DNA from: Bacteroidota bacterium
GTDB taxonomy: Bacteria > Bacteroidota > Ignavibacteria > Kryptoniales > JAKASW01
DNA length: 64,000 bases
Reading direction: 5' to 3'
Assembly: GCA_021811615.1 (NCBI GenBank)
Contig: JAJZNW010000031.1
Location: forward strand, 25,267-89,266
In this document: positions 52,888 to 62,620 of the stretch, one piece after another
How positions within the stretch are numbered: the first letter of the stretch is position 1
Layout of the letters: each line of letters opens with the position of its first letter
The notes under the pieces: generated by a model
What the model was told of the DNA's origin: nothing
The model's input: only the letters and a program-made list of their open reading frames with translations
Database searches by the model: none
Program-made: the position numbers and the translations under genes

Positions 52888-53352
52888 TTTTCATCTCTCC
52901 TTTTTATCGGAATAGTAATGATAAGCGCTCTCGATACGGGTCGTCATTCGGCTGTTCCCAATTGAGATCGCCTTTTTCCCTGTGTATGTCGCAATACTTC
53001 CGGATTACCCGGTCGGTGAAATGATGAAGGGCCGCTTCGACCGGATGTCTATGGGCCAATGTGTGGAATGGTACGTTTACTGAGAAGGATGTGCTTTGGA
53101 CGGGTGATTTGGTGCTCGCTTGAAGGTATCCTCCCGCTGCGTGAATGTCAATACGCCATTATCGCAGATGTTTGTATAACGGATCGTTTCATCCGTTAGA
53201 TCTTACGAAGGCTGGTCCGGCATCCTGTGCTTTTTATGAGATTCGTTTTGACGTATTCCTGGTCTTTGTTAAAATGAATTCTCAGACGGTATCGGCGTCA
53301 AGGTCTCGTTCCAAAATAAAGCTTCATTCCTTAGAACGGAGGATCAGGTGAG
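52888..53352. promoter_or_regulatory. Divergent intergenic region
   Basis: About 465 bases between the peroxiredoxin gene (minus) and the cupin gene (plus). It holds both promoters. I looked for a PerR- or OxyR-like box and found no convincing one. ACGGAGG lies before the cupin ATG. Confidence 0.4.
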
Positions 53353-53709
53353 ATGGATAAAATAAATCTGGTCGAAAAACTCTCGTTGATCTCAGAATAC
53401 TGGAACCCGAAGATTGTGGGTGAGATCAACGATTCATATGTCAAGCTGGTGAAGCTGAAAGGCGAGTTCATCTGGCATCTGCATGAAGGCGAGGACGAAA
53501 TGTTTCTCGTTCTAAAGGGAAAACTTCGCATCGGGCTCCGAAGCGGCGACGTGATTTTGAACGAGGGGGAATTTTTCATAGTACCGAAGGGAACCGAACA
53601 CATGCCTATCGCCGACGAAGAAGTGCATGTCCTGCTTCTGGAGCCGAAGACAACTCTAAACACGGGCAATGTCACAAACGAGAAAACAGTAGAAGCTGAA
53701 TGGATCTGA
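53353..53709 (+). CDS. Cupin-domain protein
   Basis: A 118-residue single cupin. Motif 1, WHLHEGEDEMFLVLKGKL, has two His and a Glu for metal; motif 2, EGEFFIVPKGTEHMP, gives the last His. No specific activity can be assigned. The MFS gene follows after three bases, so the two form one transcript. Confidence 0.92.
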   Translation: MDKINLVEKLSLISEYWNPKIVGEINDSYVKLVKLKGEFIWHLHEGEDEMFLVLKGKLRIGLRSGDVILNEGEFFIVPKGTEHMPIADEEVHVLLLEPKTTLNTGNVTNEKTVEAEWI

Positions 53710-53712
53710 ATT

Positions 53713-54852
53713 ATGTTTAACGTCATAATACTTGGCCTTACATCCTTCTTCACCGATATCGCCAGCGAGATGGTGTATCCTCTCATCCCCTTCTTCCTGA
53801 CTTCGGTACTCGGAGCGAGTCCGGCAGTTCTCGGTCTCATCGAAGGAGTTGCCGAAAGTGTCGCAAGCATACTGAAAGTGTTCTCGGGATACATCTCCGA
53901 CAGGTTTAAGAAAAGAAAATTCCTTGCGATCAGCGGTTATTCGTCCTCCGCGTTAGGCAAAGCGCTTCTCTATGTTGCGAACAGCTGGGGCTTCGTCTTT
54001 GCCGGACGCATCGTTGACAGGCTCGGCAAAGGTATCCGGACCGCACCGCGTGACGCACTCATTGCCGACAGCATCGACCCGGCGAAGAAAGGGACGGCGT
54101 TCGGACTTCACCGGGCGATGGACACCAGCGGTGCCGTAATCGGGGTCCTGCTTGCATATTTCTTTCTAACCCGTTATGCCGGAGAATATTCGGAAGTCTT
54201 TTTGTGGTCTTTGGTGCCCGCGGCTATAGGAGTCGCTCTTCTCTTTCTTTCGCGCGAGAAGAAGGTGGAAGCGGCCGCAAGAAAGGCGCCTTCGTTCAAG
54301 TGGAAAGTCCTTCCCAGGAAGCTGCAGCTCTTTTTGATTGTGTCGTTCATATTCACGCTCGGTAATTCCTCGAATACTTTTCTTCTTCTCCGCTCGAAGG
54401 ATATCGGTTTCACGCCGGCTACCGCAATTCTGCTTTATCTCGTCTACAACATAGTGTACGGGGCGGTTTCCTATCCGGCAGGGAGATTGTCCGATAAGAT
54501 AGGGCGGAAGCAACTTCTCGTGGCGGGTTTTGTTTTCTACGCGCTCGTCTACCTGGGCTTCGCTTTCGTTTCGGGACCGCAGCATGCCTGGTTCCTGTGG
54601 ACTCTCTTCGGGGTCTACGGGCTTTACAGCGGTTTCACGGAGGGTGTTGAGAAGGCGCTCGTTGTCGACTTGGCGCCGGCCGAAGTCCGTGCCACGGCGA
54701 TCGGGCTTCACGCCATGATTCTCGGGATCGGCCTCTTCCCCGCTTCGTTCATTGCGGGCGAACTCTGGCAGCACCTGGGCCCGTCCGCGGCATTTTACTT
54801 CGGAAGCGGAATGGGGATCATTGCAGCCGTCGGCCTCATCCTCGTCCTCTGA
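53713..54852 (+). CDS. MFS transporter
   Basis: A 379-residue major facilitator with about eleven or twelve helices. The loop 2-3 motif is YISDRFKKRKFLA, and the second half repeats it as GRLSDKIGRKQLL. LGLTSFFTDIASEMVYPLIP is typical of a group of uncharacterised exporters. It is shorter than usual at the C-terminus, with no tail after the last helix. It is co-transcribed with the cupin gene. Confidence 0.92.
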   Translation: MFNVIILGLTSFFTDIASEMVYPLIPFFLTSVLGASPAVLGLIEGVAESVASILKVFSGYISDRFKKRKFLAISGYSSSALGKALLYVANSWGFVFAGRIVDRLGKGIRTAPRDALIADSIDPAKKGTAFGLHRAMDTSGAVIGVLLAYFFLTRYAGEYSEVFLWSLVPAAIGVALLFLSREKKVEAAARKAPSFKWKVLPRKLQLFLIVSFIFTLGNSSNTFLLLRSKDIGFTPATAILLYLVYNIVYGAVSYPAGRLSDKIGRKQLLVAGFVFYALVYLGFAFVSGPQHAWFLWTLFGVYGLYSGFTEGVEKALVVDLAPAEVRATAIGLHAMILGIGLFPASFIAGELWQHLGPSAAFYFGSGMGIIAAVGLILVL

Positions 54853-54975
54853 TTTCTGCGGCGGAATTCTCTCTTTTTCTTTCCGGTTCATATCCTGAAT
54901 GGCGGATCTGGAATATGGGCTGTCGTTTGAATTGCACGGCCCGTGATGCTATGTTATCGGGGACATGGAGGCACA

Positions 54976-55932
54976 ATGAGTCTCAATACAATCCTCGGAG
55001 CGGGCGGAGTCGTCGCCGACGGGCTGGCGAAGCGTCTCCTCTCCGCGGGTGAAAGTGTAAGGCTGGTATCGAGGAGCGGACGCGGCATGGAAGGAGCGGC
55101 CTCCGTCAAGGCTGATGTGTCTTCGGCGGAGCAGGTCCTGTCCGCCGTCGAAGGGTCTTCGGTTGTATTCCTTTGTATCGGCCTGAAATACGACAGGAGA
55201 GTGTGGTCTGAGCTCTGGCCTCCGATCATGTCGAACACGTTGGAGGCCTGCAAGCGAAGCGGCTCGAAGCTGGTTTTCTTTGACAACGTTTACGCATACG
55301 GGAAAGTCGAGGGCCCGATGACTGAGTCGACAGGGTACAATCCATCGAGCAGGAAGGGCGAGATCCGAGCTTCGATTGCCAGGACACTGATGGAGGAAGT
55401 CAAACGTGGAAACATTCGCGCTCTCATCGCGAGGGCGGCGGACTTCTACGGACCTTTCGCCGACAAGGTGGGCATTCCAAACGCCCTCGTATTCAACCGT
55501 CTGGCCGCAGGTAAGAAACCCAATGTGCTCGCGCGGGCAGACAGGAAGCACTCGTACACCTTCACTCTCGATATGGCCGAAGCTCTTTACACACTGTCGA
55601 AGTCCGACGATGCATACGGACAAGTCTGGCACTTGCCCACCGCTCCGGACCCGCCGACGGGACAGGAGTTTGCTGCTCTCGCGGCGGAGGCGTTCGGTGC
55701 GAACCCCGGGTGCACCGTCCTTTCGGGATGGATGCTGAAGGCTGCCGGCATATTTGACAGAACTATATATGAAATCTCCGAAATGCTGTACCAGAACGAG
55801 TGTGATTATATTTTTGATTCTTCAAAAATTCAGAACGCATTCGGATTGAGTGCCACTTCTTACGCAGATGGCATTCGACAAACCGCGACTTTCTACAGAC
55901 AATCTGGAAGAAATCAAAAGGGAGTGAAATGA
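54976..55932 (+). CDS. NAD-dependent epimerase/dehydratase-like protein
   Basis: A 318-residue extended SDR. The nucleotide-binding start is TILGAGGVVADGLAKRLL (a GxGGxxG variant), with VFFDNVYAYGKVEGPM giving the Ser-free Tyr region and ALIARAADFYGP. The catalytic Ser/Tyr/Lys set is atypical, so it may act on sugars or be a binding protein. GGAGG precedes 54976; an upstream in-frame ATG (54943) has no ribosome site. It overlaps the next gene by four bases. Confidence 0.87.
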   Translation: MSLNTILGAGGVVADGLAKRLLSAGESVRLVSRSGRGMEGAASVKADVSSAEQVLSAVEGSSVVFLCIGLKYDRRVWSELWPPIMSNTLEACKRSGSKLVFFDNVYAYGKVEGPMTESTGYNPSSRKGEIRASIARTLMEEVKRGNIRALIARAADFYGPFADKVGIPNALVFNRLAAGKKPNVLARADRKHSYTFTLDMAEALYTLSKSDDAYGQVWHLPTAPDPPTGQEFAALAAEAFGANPGCTVLSGWMLKAAGIFDRTIYEISEMLYQNECDYIFDSSKIQNAFGLSATSYADGIRQTATFYRQSGRNQKGVK

Positions 55933-56507
55933 AGAAAGACAAGATTATTGAATTCCTGCTGGACGCGCTTCTCGCGGCGGTCGGCGCAATCCTGGTGGGC
56001 CTCATATTCTTTGGGCGGGGGATATTCGATTCAAACCGGGTCGGCTACCAGTTCCTGTCGTTCGGTATCATCGGAGGAGTTCTCTTCTCGAGTTTCCGCT
56101 TTCTGAAGTTGTGGATAGCCGCGATCATCTTCGTCGTTTTTCTCGTTTTGAACGAGGCCGTACTGCATCTCGGGAATTGGGATTTCATCTGGCAGGACGT
56201 TCTTTACTTCCTGGCAATGGCTTCATCCATTTTCCTTTTTGCGAAATATTACATGCCGAGACTTTCGGGTACGATACTGAGCAGGTTGTTTGCGGTCAGC
56301 GGAATGTTTGCGATAGGATTTACCATTGTAACCATCATATTCTTTTTTATTTTCTCCGCGAACCCGAACATACCGCGTTTCAATCTGGCCCAAATGATTT
56401 ACTATGATCTAGCACAGGGATTTTTGTTAGGGTTCGGAATCGGGGCGGGCATCGAGGGTGCCGAGTTTGTGACGAAGAGAACCCTGAGGAACGCGGCGCA
56501 GAGTTAG
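55929..56507 (+). CDS. Membrane protein of unknown function
   Basis: A 192-residue protein with five or six hydrophobic helices. It overlaps the epimerase-like gene (ATGA), so they are translated together. No motif that I recognise; the last helix region is Gly-rich (GFLLGFGIGAGIEGAEFV when read across the helix). Confidence 0.7.
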   Translation: MKKDKIIEFLLDALLAAVGAILVGLIFFGRGIFDSNRVGYQFLSFGIIGGVLFSSFRFLKLWIAAIIFVVFLVLNEAVLHLGNWDFIWQDVLYFLAMASSIFLFAKYYMPRLSGTILSRLFAVSGMFAIGFTIVTIIFFFIFSANPNIPRFNLAQMIYYDLAQGFLLGFGIGAGIEGAEFVTKRTLRNAAQS

Positions 56508-56745
56508 GATTACCTCCGTTTGTACCTCAAAATGGTCGAATCCGTGACGAATTTACGGGTGTGCCGAGGAGTCTTTTGGAGCGGACTTTCACGGCGCTCT
56601 CGAATATCGGAGAAGTTTAAGTCTCTTTCTGTCAGGTCTGCCGGCCCGTTGTTTCGATTGAATTGAATGAAACAAGATTTCTTTCAAACCGTTGTATCCT
56701 GTAAGAATTTTGGACAAAGAAATCTAGCGTAAAGGCGTTTGGACG

Positions 56746-57867
56746 ATGATTGAGGACAGGTCGACAAGAAGCGAATCCAGAAGGAAGGATCACGTCCTTA
56801 GGGAGACGATAGTGAACGATTTCAAGAAAGGGGAAATCGGAGAATCGCTCAGGAGGGACTTCAAAGAGTTATACAAGTTCTACATCGATCCCGACACGCA
56901 GCATCGTCTCGAATCATACAGCCGCGTCAAACGATTTATCTTCGCATCATGGTACCTGCTGAAGAGTCTAATCCTTCATCTCAATCCCGCCCGCAGGTTT
57001 CTACTGCTCCTGAGCATCATTTTTTTCTTCTGGGGAAATGTGACATGGACGGGGCGTAACTATAACATAACTATTGATGCGAGTGGGTTCAGTTACCTTC
57101 TGGTGCTGCTTGTCCTCATGCTCGAATTGAAGGACAAGCTCCTTGCACACGACGAACTGAGGATCGGCCGGACGGTGCAGAAGGCGCTTCTGCCGGAAGA
57201 GAACCCGACGATCGCGGGCTGGTCGGTCTGGATGTTCACCCGCCCGGCAAACGACGTCGGCGGCGACCTTGTAGACTACATCAACCTTGAAGATAATCGT
57301 CTTGGCGTGGCGCTGGGCGACGTTGCCGGGAAGGGACTGGGCGCGGCGCTGCTGATGTCCAAACTGCAATCGACGCTCCGCGCCATCGCGCCGGAGTACA
57401 CTTCCCTTTCCGAGCTCGGCCTGCGTCTAAACATGATTTTCTGCCGCGACAGCCTTCCAAGCAAATTCGCGACGCTGGTTTACCTTGAGCTGGCCGAGAA
57501 TTCAGGCAAGATCCGGCTTCTCAACGCCGGCCATCTGCCGCCGCTCGTGCTTCGAGGGGCGAACGTCGAAGAGCTTCCTCACGGCGCGCCGGCGCTGGGG
57601 CTGATGAAGACTTCGAAGTTCGACGAACAGGAACTCGATCTCGGTCCCGACGATCTTTTCGTGGCTTACTCCGACGGGGTTACCGAGGCACGCAACGAGA
57701 GAGACGAATTCTTCGGCGACCAGCGCCTGAAGTCGCTTCTCTCGAAATCAGCCGGCATTTCTGCCGACAGGGTGGGAGAAAAAATACTCTCGTCGGTCGA
57801 CAACTTTGTCGGAGAGGCTCCCCGCAGTGACGACCTGTCGCTTGTGGTAATCAAGAGATGGAGCTGA
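56746..57867 (+). CDS. Membrane-bound SpoIIE-type phosphatase
   Basis: A 373-residue protein. About 75 cytoplasmic residues lead to two hydrophobic helices (near residues 83-100 and 108-126), then a coiled-coil and a RsbU/SpoIIE PP2C domain with NDVGGDLVDYI, LGDVAGKGLGAAL, AYSDGVTEARNE and SDDLSLVVI. It should dephosphorylate an anti-anti-sigma protein. It is the second such phosphatase in the window (compare 34951-37281). Confidence 0.92.
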   Translation: MIEDRSTRSESRRKDHVLRETIVNDFKKGEIGESLRRDFKELYKFYIDPDTQHRLESYSRVKRFIFASWYLLKSLILHLNPARRFLLLLSIIFFFWGNVTWTGRNYNITIDASGFSYLLVLLVLMLELKDKLLAHDELRIGRTVQKALLPEENPTIAGWSVWMFTRPANDVGGDLVDYINLEDNRLGVALGDVAGKGLGAALLMSKLQSTLRAIAPEYTSLSELGLRLNMIFCRDSLPSKFATLVYLELAENSGKIRLLNAGHLPPLVLRGANVEELPHGAPALGLMKTSKFDEQELDLGPDDLFVAYSDGVTEARNERDEFFGDQRLKSLLSKSAGISADRVGEKILSSVDNFVGEAPRSDDLSLVVIKRWS

Positions 57868-57873
57868 GCGAAC

Positions 57874-58010
57874 AAAACTCTAAGCACTAAATTCTAAATC
57901 CTAAACAAATCCCAAACGGTGAAATCCAAAAAAATCGAAACGCTGCTTCAGGTTTGAAGATTCGTCTCTTGGAGTTTGTTTAGAGTCTGGAATTTCGTAT
58001 TTAGGATTTT
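57874..58010. repeat. Dispersed hairpin element, family A copy 3
   Basis: A 137-bp AT-rich imperfect inverted repeat with CTAAATTCTAAATCCTAAAC in the left arm and TTTGTTTAGAG and TATTTAGGATTTT in the right. It lies between the convergent phosphatase and aquaporin genes and reaches the aquaporin stop codon. It could serve as a bidirectional terminator. Confidence 0.85.
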
Positions 58011-58786
58011 CACCGAAGCTGCTTCACCTTGAAAATTCCATAAATGTCGTGCTCGAAATGGTACACTTTTGCAACTTCCACTTCGAAGCGTTTGAGCCAG
58101 CTGAGCCTGTGTATAGATAAGCCAACCGCCATTCCGATAAGCGGTCCGACGAAGTAGATCCACCATCCCGTCCAGATCCCCGAGACCACCGAGGGGCCGA
58201 AGCTTCTGGCAGGATTGGTGCTTGTGCCGGATAGCGGTGCTTCGAGGTATACCATGACGGCATAAAGGAAAGGGAATAGGAGCGGCGTGTATTTTCTTAA
58301 TTTCTTGTGACCGAGAAAAACGAACAGGCCTACTATCAGCCCGATCGTCGTGACCACTTCACCGAGCATCGCTTCCCAGACAGTATAGCCGTGTCCGGGC
58401 GTCGTGCTGCCGAAGCCGACGCTCTTCCCTGCCGATCCCCAGAGGAGGAGCGGGATGCAGCCGATGATCGCACCCGCGAACTGAGCCACGATATATCCGG
58501 TGGTGTCGCGTACAGAGAGCTTCTTCTTGATATAGAAGGAGAGCGTGACGACGGGGTTGATGTGCGCGCCGCTCACCTTGCCCACTCGTGAGTAGGCAAT
58601 TGCTGCCCCGGTCGATCCGAATAGGAAGCCGGTGATCAACCGGCGGAGCCCGGCATCGGGGATCGCGTTCACCACGAAGCTTCCCTTTCCGAAATCGAGA
58701 ATGACGAACGAAAGGCCGAAGAGGAGGAGCAGCGCCGTCCCAATGAGCTCGGACATGTAAAGGCCCCATGGAATATTGTTTTTCAT
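58010..58786 (-). CDS. Aquaporin/MIP-family channel
   Basis: A 258-residue six-helix channel. The two half-helix boxes are HINPVVT (NPV in place of the usual NPA) and TNPARSFGP. The selectivity-filter region and AQFAGAIIGC follow the family. The C-terminus (about 40 residues, FEVEVAKVYHFEHDIYGIFK) is longer than usual. Starts at 58786 or 58840 are possible; the first gives the family's normal N-terminus but neither has a strong ribosome site. Confidence 0.93.
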   Translation of the reverse strand: MKNNIPWGLYMSELIGTALLLLFGLSFVILDFGKGSFVVNAIPDAGLRRLITGFLFGSTGAAIAYSRVGKVSGAHINPVVTLSFYIKKKLSVRDTTGYIVAQFAGAIIGCIPLLLWGSAGKSVGFGSTTPGHGYTVWEAMLGEVVTTIGLIVGLFVFLGHKKLRKYTPLLFPFLYAVMVYLEAPLSGTSTNPARSFGPSVVSGIWTGWWIYFVGPLIGMAVGLSIHRLSWLKRFEVEVAKVYHFEHDIYGIFKVKQLR

Positions 58787-58977
58787 ACCTGATAATTTAA
58801 GAAGAGAGACGGGCTGTGTCCATGCTTCGATCGGGCGCATTATGGCTTCGTCCGTTCATTTCGTTGGAATTCCCTTTCGATTGAGTTATAATTTCAGCGA
58901 TGTGTTTGGCGGCGTCCGGTTACGAGGCCCGGACGCTTCGGAGTACATGATAGTTTAACCACCAGAGGAAATCTGAA

Positions 58978-61635
58978 ATGAAAGCCACCGTTAGAATCCT
59001 ACTTCTGTCTATTATTCTTTCGGGAGTTCTCTCCGCCACCTCACGCGCGCAAGGCACGCCGGGGGACACGGGGAAAACGGAACCCGCTTACATGGATACA
59101 AGCCTTACTTTCCGGCAGCGAGCTGCCGATCTGGTTTCGATGATGACGCTCAAAGAGAAAATCTCGCAGATGCAGAACAGCGCACCCGCAATTCCAAGAC
59201 TCGGAATTCCGGCGTACAATTGGTGGAGCGAGGGCCTGCACGGTGTAGCCAGGAACGGAATCGCGACAGTGTTCCCGCAGGCTATCGGGATGGCTGCGAC
59301 GTGGGATCCGAGGCTCATACACGAAGAGGGTAGCGTGGTATCCACCGAAGCGCGTGCGAAGTACAATTACGCAATCAGCCTTGGTCAGCACCGTCAGTAT
59401 GCCGGGTTGACATTCTGGTCCCCGAACATAAATATCTTTCGCGATCCGCGCTGGGGAAGAGGACAGGAGACATACGGCGAAGATCCGTTCCTGACTTCGC
59501 AGATGGCCATCGCATATATCACGGGATTGCAGGGGAACAACCCGAAGTATTTCAAGGTCATCGCCACCGCGAAACATTTCGACGCTTACAGCGGCCCCGA
59601 GCCGCTCAGGCACCAGTTCAGTGCCGAAGTCGACAAGACCGACCTTTACGATACATATCTTGCCGCTTTCAGGGCGGCCGTCAAGAAAGCCAAAGTATAT
59701 TCCATAATGGCCGCCTACAACAGCCTCAACGGAGTCCCCTGCAGCGCCAATAAGTTCCTCCTCACGGATATCCTGAGAAAGGATTGGGGTTTCAAGGGAT
59801 ACGTCGTTTCGGACTGCGGCGCAATCTGGGACATCTATTACGGCCACAAGTACGCTCCGAGCGTAATGGCGGCCTCGGCGCTTGCCGTCAAGGCGGGCTG
59901 CGATCTTACCTGCGGGAGCGAGTATTCGACCCTCGACGAGGCCGTCAAGAAAGGTCTCATCTCGGAGGCGGCAATCGACACGGCAGTGACGAGACTGATG
60001 CTCGCCAGGTTCAAGCTGGGGATGTTCGATCCCCCGGGTGCGGTCCCGTATTCTAAAATCACGATCGCGGATAACAACACTCCTGCGCATCGGGAGCTCG
60101 CGAGGAAGGTGGCCGATGAGAGCATCGTCCTTCTCAAAAATGCACACAACACCCTTCCTTTGAGCAAGAAGCTGAAATCTGTCGCCGTTGTCGGACTGTA
60201 TGCTCAGGACATAAAAGTTCTTCTCGGGAATTACCATGGTACACCATCCAATCCGATCACGATCCTCCAGGGAATAAAGGACAAGCTCGGACCTTCGGTG
60301 AGGGTGCGTTTTGCCGCCGGTTACAACCTCCTTGAAGACAAGATCGTCAATCCTACTCCGGTCCCGCTGGAGTGCGTAAGCCCGTCGAACGGATTTTCCG
60401 GGCATGGGCTTTACGCAGAATACTTCGACAATCCGAATTTGTCGGGGAAGCCGGTGCTCACACGCGTGGACAATGCGACGCATTTGTATTGGGGATTCAA
60501 TTCGCCGGGGAAAGGCGTGCCCCCCCACGATTTCTCCGTGAGGTGGACCGGCACGCTCACGCCGACGGTTACAGGCACGTACAAGCTCGGCATAGTCACC
60601 GATCAGAAAGGACGTCTTTTCCTCGACGGGAAACTTATCGCGGACAACTGGGAGCATTTCAAGATCAACGTTTTCAAATCCAGGACGGTACATCTGGTGG
60701 CGGGAAAGAAATACAGCATCAGGATCGAGTACGCGGACGACGGCGATTTTGCAGGGATGAGGTTCGAATGGTTTAGGTTTATGAGCGAGCCGCCCTCGGC
60801 GAAGCTTGTCAGGGACGCTGTGGAAATCGCAAAGAAATCAGACGTAGTCATAGCCGTCGCAGGAATTTCCCCTCAGCTTGAAAGCGAAGAGAACGACAAT
60901 ATTAACCTTCCCGGTTTCAAAGGCGGCGACAGGACGTGGTTAAGGCTTCCCGCCGGAGAAGAGAACATGCTGCAGGCAATTCACAAGACGGGGAAGCCGA
61001 TCGTTCTCGTGCTTGTCGGTGGAAGCGCACTTGCCGTCGATTGGGCACAAAAAAATATACCCGCGATCATGGATGCATGGTATCCAGGTGAAGAAGGTGG
61101 AGCGGCGGTAGCCGATGTCATTTTCGGAGACTATGATCCCGCGGGAAGACTTCCTGTGACATTCTACAAATCGGTCAAGCAGCTTCCTCCTTTCACGGAC
61201 TACAGCATGAAAGGAAGAACGTACAGGTATTTCACAGGGACACCGCTTTATCCATTCGGTTACGGACTGAGCTACACGACGTTCGAGTACTCGGAAATGA
61301 AAGTCAGCGGGAGCAAGGTGAATCCGTCAGATACTGTCGCCGTTTCAGTGAATGTTAAGAATACCGGCGATCGTGACGGCGACGAGGTGGTTGAGCTCTA
61401 CGTAAAGGATCTCACCGCGAGAATTCCGTATCCGGTCGAGGCGTTGAAGGGGTTCGACCGCGTATCGATTCCTAAAGGGGAAACCAGAACCGTTACGATA
61501 TCGCTCCCGGTGAAGTCGCTGGAAGCGTATAGTCCCAAGGCGGGGAAGCTGGTTGTCGCACCTGGCAGTTACGAGCTTAGGATCGGTTCGTCTTCGAAGG
61601 ATATAAAATTCAGGAAGACCATAACTGTGGAATGA
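58978..61635 (+). CDS. Glycoside hydrolase family 3 with PA14 insert, beta-xylosidase-like
   Basis: An 885-residue exported enzyme. The signal peptide ends near SRAQ. The GH3 N-terminal barrel has GLHGVARNGIATVFPQ, FWSPNINIFRDPRWGRGQET, ATAKHFDAYSG and the nucleophile Asp279 in VVSDCGA. A PA14 carbohydrate-binding module (about residues 475-605) interrupts the second GH3 domain. A fibronectin-III-like domain ends the protein. The overall order fits bacterial xylan 1,4-beta-xylosidases or beta-glucosidases. With xylA and xylB elsewhere in the window it suggests xylan use. Confidence 0.95.
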   Translation: MKATVRILLLSIILSGVLSATSRAQGTPGDTGKTEPAYMDTSLTFRQRAADLVSMMTLKEKISQMQNSAPAIPRLGIPAYNWWSEGLHGVARNGIATVFPQAIGMAATWDPRLIHEEGSVVSTEARAKYNYAISLGQHRQYAGLTFWSPNINIFRDPRWGRGQETYGEDPFLTSQMAIAYITGLQGNNPKYFKVIATAKHFDAYSGPEPLRHQFSAEVDKTDLYDTYLAAFRAAVKKAKVYSIMAAYNSLNGVPCSANKFLLTDILRKDWGFKGYVVSDCGAIWDIYYGHKYAPSVMAASALAVKAGCDLTCGSEYSTLDEAVKKGLISEAAIDTAVTRLMLARFKLGMFDPPGAVPYSKITIADNNTPAHRELARKVADESIVLLKNAHNTLPLSKKLKSVAVVGLYAQDIKVLLGNYHGTPSNPITILQGIKDKLGPSVRVRFAAGYNLLEDKIVNPTPVPLECVSPSNGFSGHGLYAEYFDNPNLSGKPVLTRVDNATHLYWGFNSPGKGVPPHDFSVRWTGTLTPTVTGTYKLGIVTDQKGRLFLDGKLIADNWEHFKINVFKSRTVHLVAGKKYSIRIEYADDGDFAGMRFEWFRFMSEPPSAKLVRDAVEIAKKSDVVIAVAGISPQLESEENDNINLPGFKGGDRTWLRLPAGEENMLQAIHKTGKPIVLVLVGGSALAVDWAQKNIPAIMDAWYPGEEGGAAVADVIFGDYDPAGRLPVTFYKSVKQLPPFTDYSMKGRTYRYFTGTPLYPFGYGLSYTTFEYSEMKVSGSKVNPSDTVAVSVNVKNTGDRDGDEVVELYVKDLTARIPYPVEALKGFDRVSIPKGETRTVTISLPVKSLEAYSPKAGKLVVAPGSYELRIGSSSKDIKFRKTITVE

Positions 61636-61672
61636 TATGAGGACTACCGGTCAACGCCGGTCGAGGAGCTAT

Positions 61673-61721
61673 GAGTGGCCGCGGTCTCTCCTGAAGAAGT
61701 GAGGCACGGCCACTTCTTTTA
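61673..61721 (+). terminator. Rho-independent terminator
   Basis: AGTGGCCG (61674-61681) pairs with CGGCCACT (61707-61714), and TCTTTT follows. An inner GAAGTG/CACTTC pairing is an alternative. It ends the GH3 gene. Confidence 0.7.
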
Positions 61722-62620
61722 TTGGACAATATCGGGGTAACCGCATCACGATCGTAAAACCAACCTTATCTGTACTATCGGAACTTTTCTTCAAAACTTT
61801 ACTTGCAAGTTACCTGCTGTGGCATGAAATTATAGCCGTTGAGCGAGCGTCCTGAGGTACAGCAACTCGCCTGCGGATCCCCTCCGCAGTATTGTTGTGG
61901 TAACACGGGATTTTTGACCTGGCAGCTATCGGTCGGACATCCCTCCCATATACAGAAGCGTTGGCAAATAACAGGACGGGAAAATGCGTGTATTCACGGC
62001 AGTATTCTACTTGTTGTTTTTTACTCTGACGGCCTGGGGGCAGACCCGTCGGGTAGAGGATCAAAAGGCTTCACATTCTCATGTGTGCGCGGGAGGTCTT
62101 TCGCTGAAAGGGGAGAACATCGGTATCCATTTCGAGTACCAGACCGTTGCGGCTTCCTCTCTTCAAGTATCTTTGAGGTAATGGAGTAAAGGCCCGGAAT
62201 CATGGGCTAAATCGGAAGGTGCGCTCACGCGGGTGAATGTGCCCATCCGTCGTCGCGAAATTGGATTATCGCCGTTTTGAATGTGATGATGTGTCATGGA
62301 TTGATCGGAGCTTTATTCACTTAAAAAGATTTGAGCAAACCGCTTGAAGTATTCGTGAGCTGTTGAACCGGTGGCGACAAATTTCCATGGTACGGCAAAA
62401 GTTCAGCGACCGGAAATTCTGCTTGACAATTGCAAGCTCCCTTCTCAAATTACGGGTGATAGAAATTCGGACAGTGATGGTTCGGATTGAATAATAGGTG
62501 GCATGTTTACGAATCCCGTTCGTAGCACGATGCCGGTAAATTTCTGTTAGATTCTTAAGCAACTTATTCACGCGTAGACATACCTCCTCATTTTGAGATT
62601 CAAGAAAATTGGAGGGAAAG
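61722..62620. other. 900-bp gap, no secure gene
   Basis: Between the GH3 terminator and the T9SS cargo gene. It contains a short frame with a signal-peptide-like start (listed separately) but no full gene, RNA or family A/B repeat. GGAGGG lies just before the T9SS cargo start. Confidence 0.5.
61984..62181 (+). CDS. Short signal-peptide-bearing ORF, possibly a remnant
   Basis: A 65-residue frame that starts MRVFTAVFYLLFFTLTAWGQ, a good Sec signal, with GACGGGAA upstream. The remaining 45 residues have no recognised domain and end abruptly. It could be a small secreted protein or the leftover of a larger exported gene. Confidence 0.35.
   Translation: MRVFTAVFYLLFFTLTAWGQTRRVEDQKASHSHVCAGGLSLKGENIGIHFEYQTVAASSLQVSLR

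Noticed and set aside
52888..53352. Possible PerR or OxyR box
   Set aside because: AATAGTAATGATAAG only loosely resembles a PerR site and lacks the second half.
59041..60693. A 550-codon minus-strand frame opposite the GH3 gene
   Set aside because: The GH3 frame is full length with its nucleophile; the antisense frame lacks motif and ribosome site.
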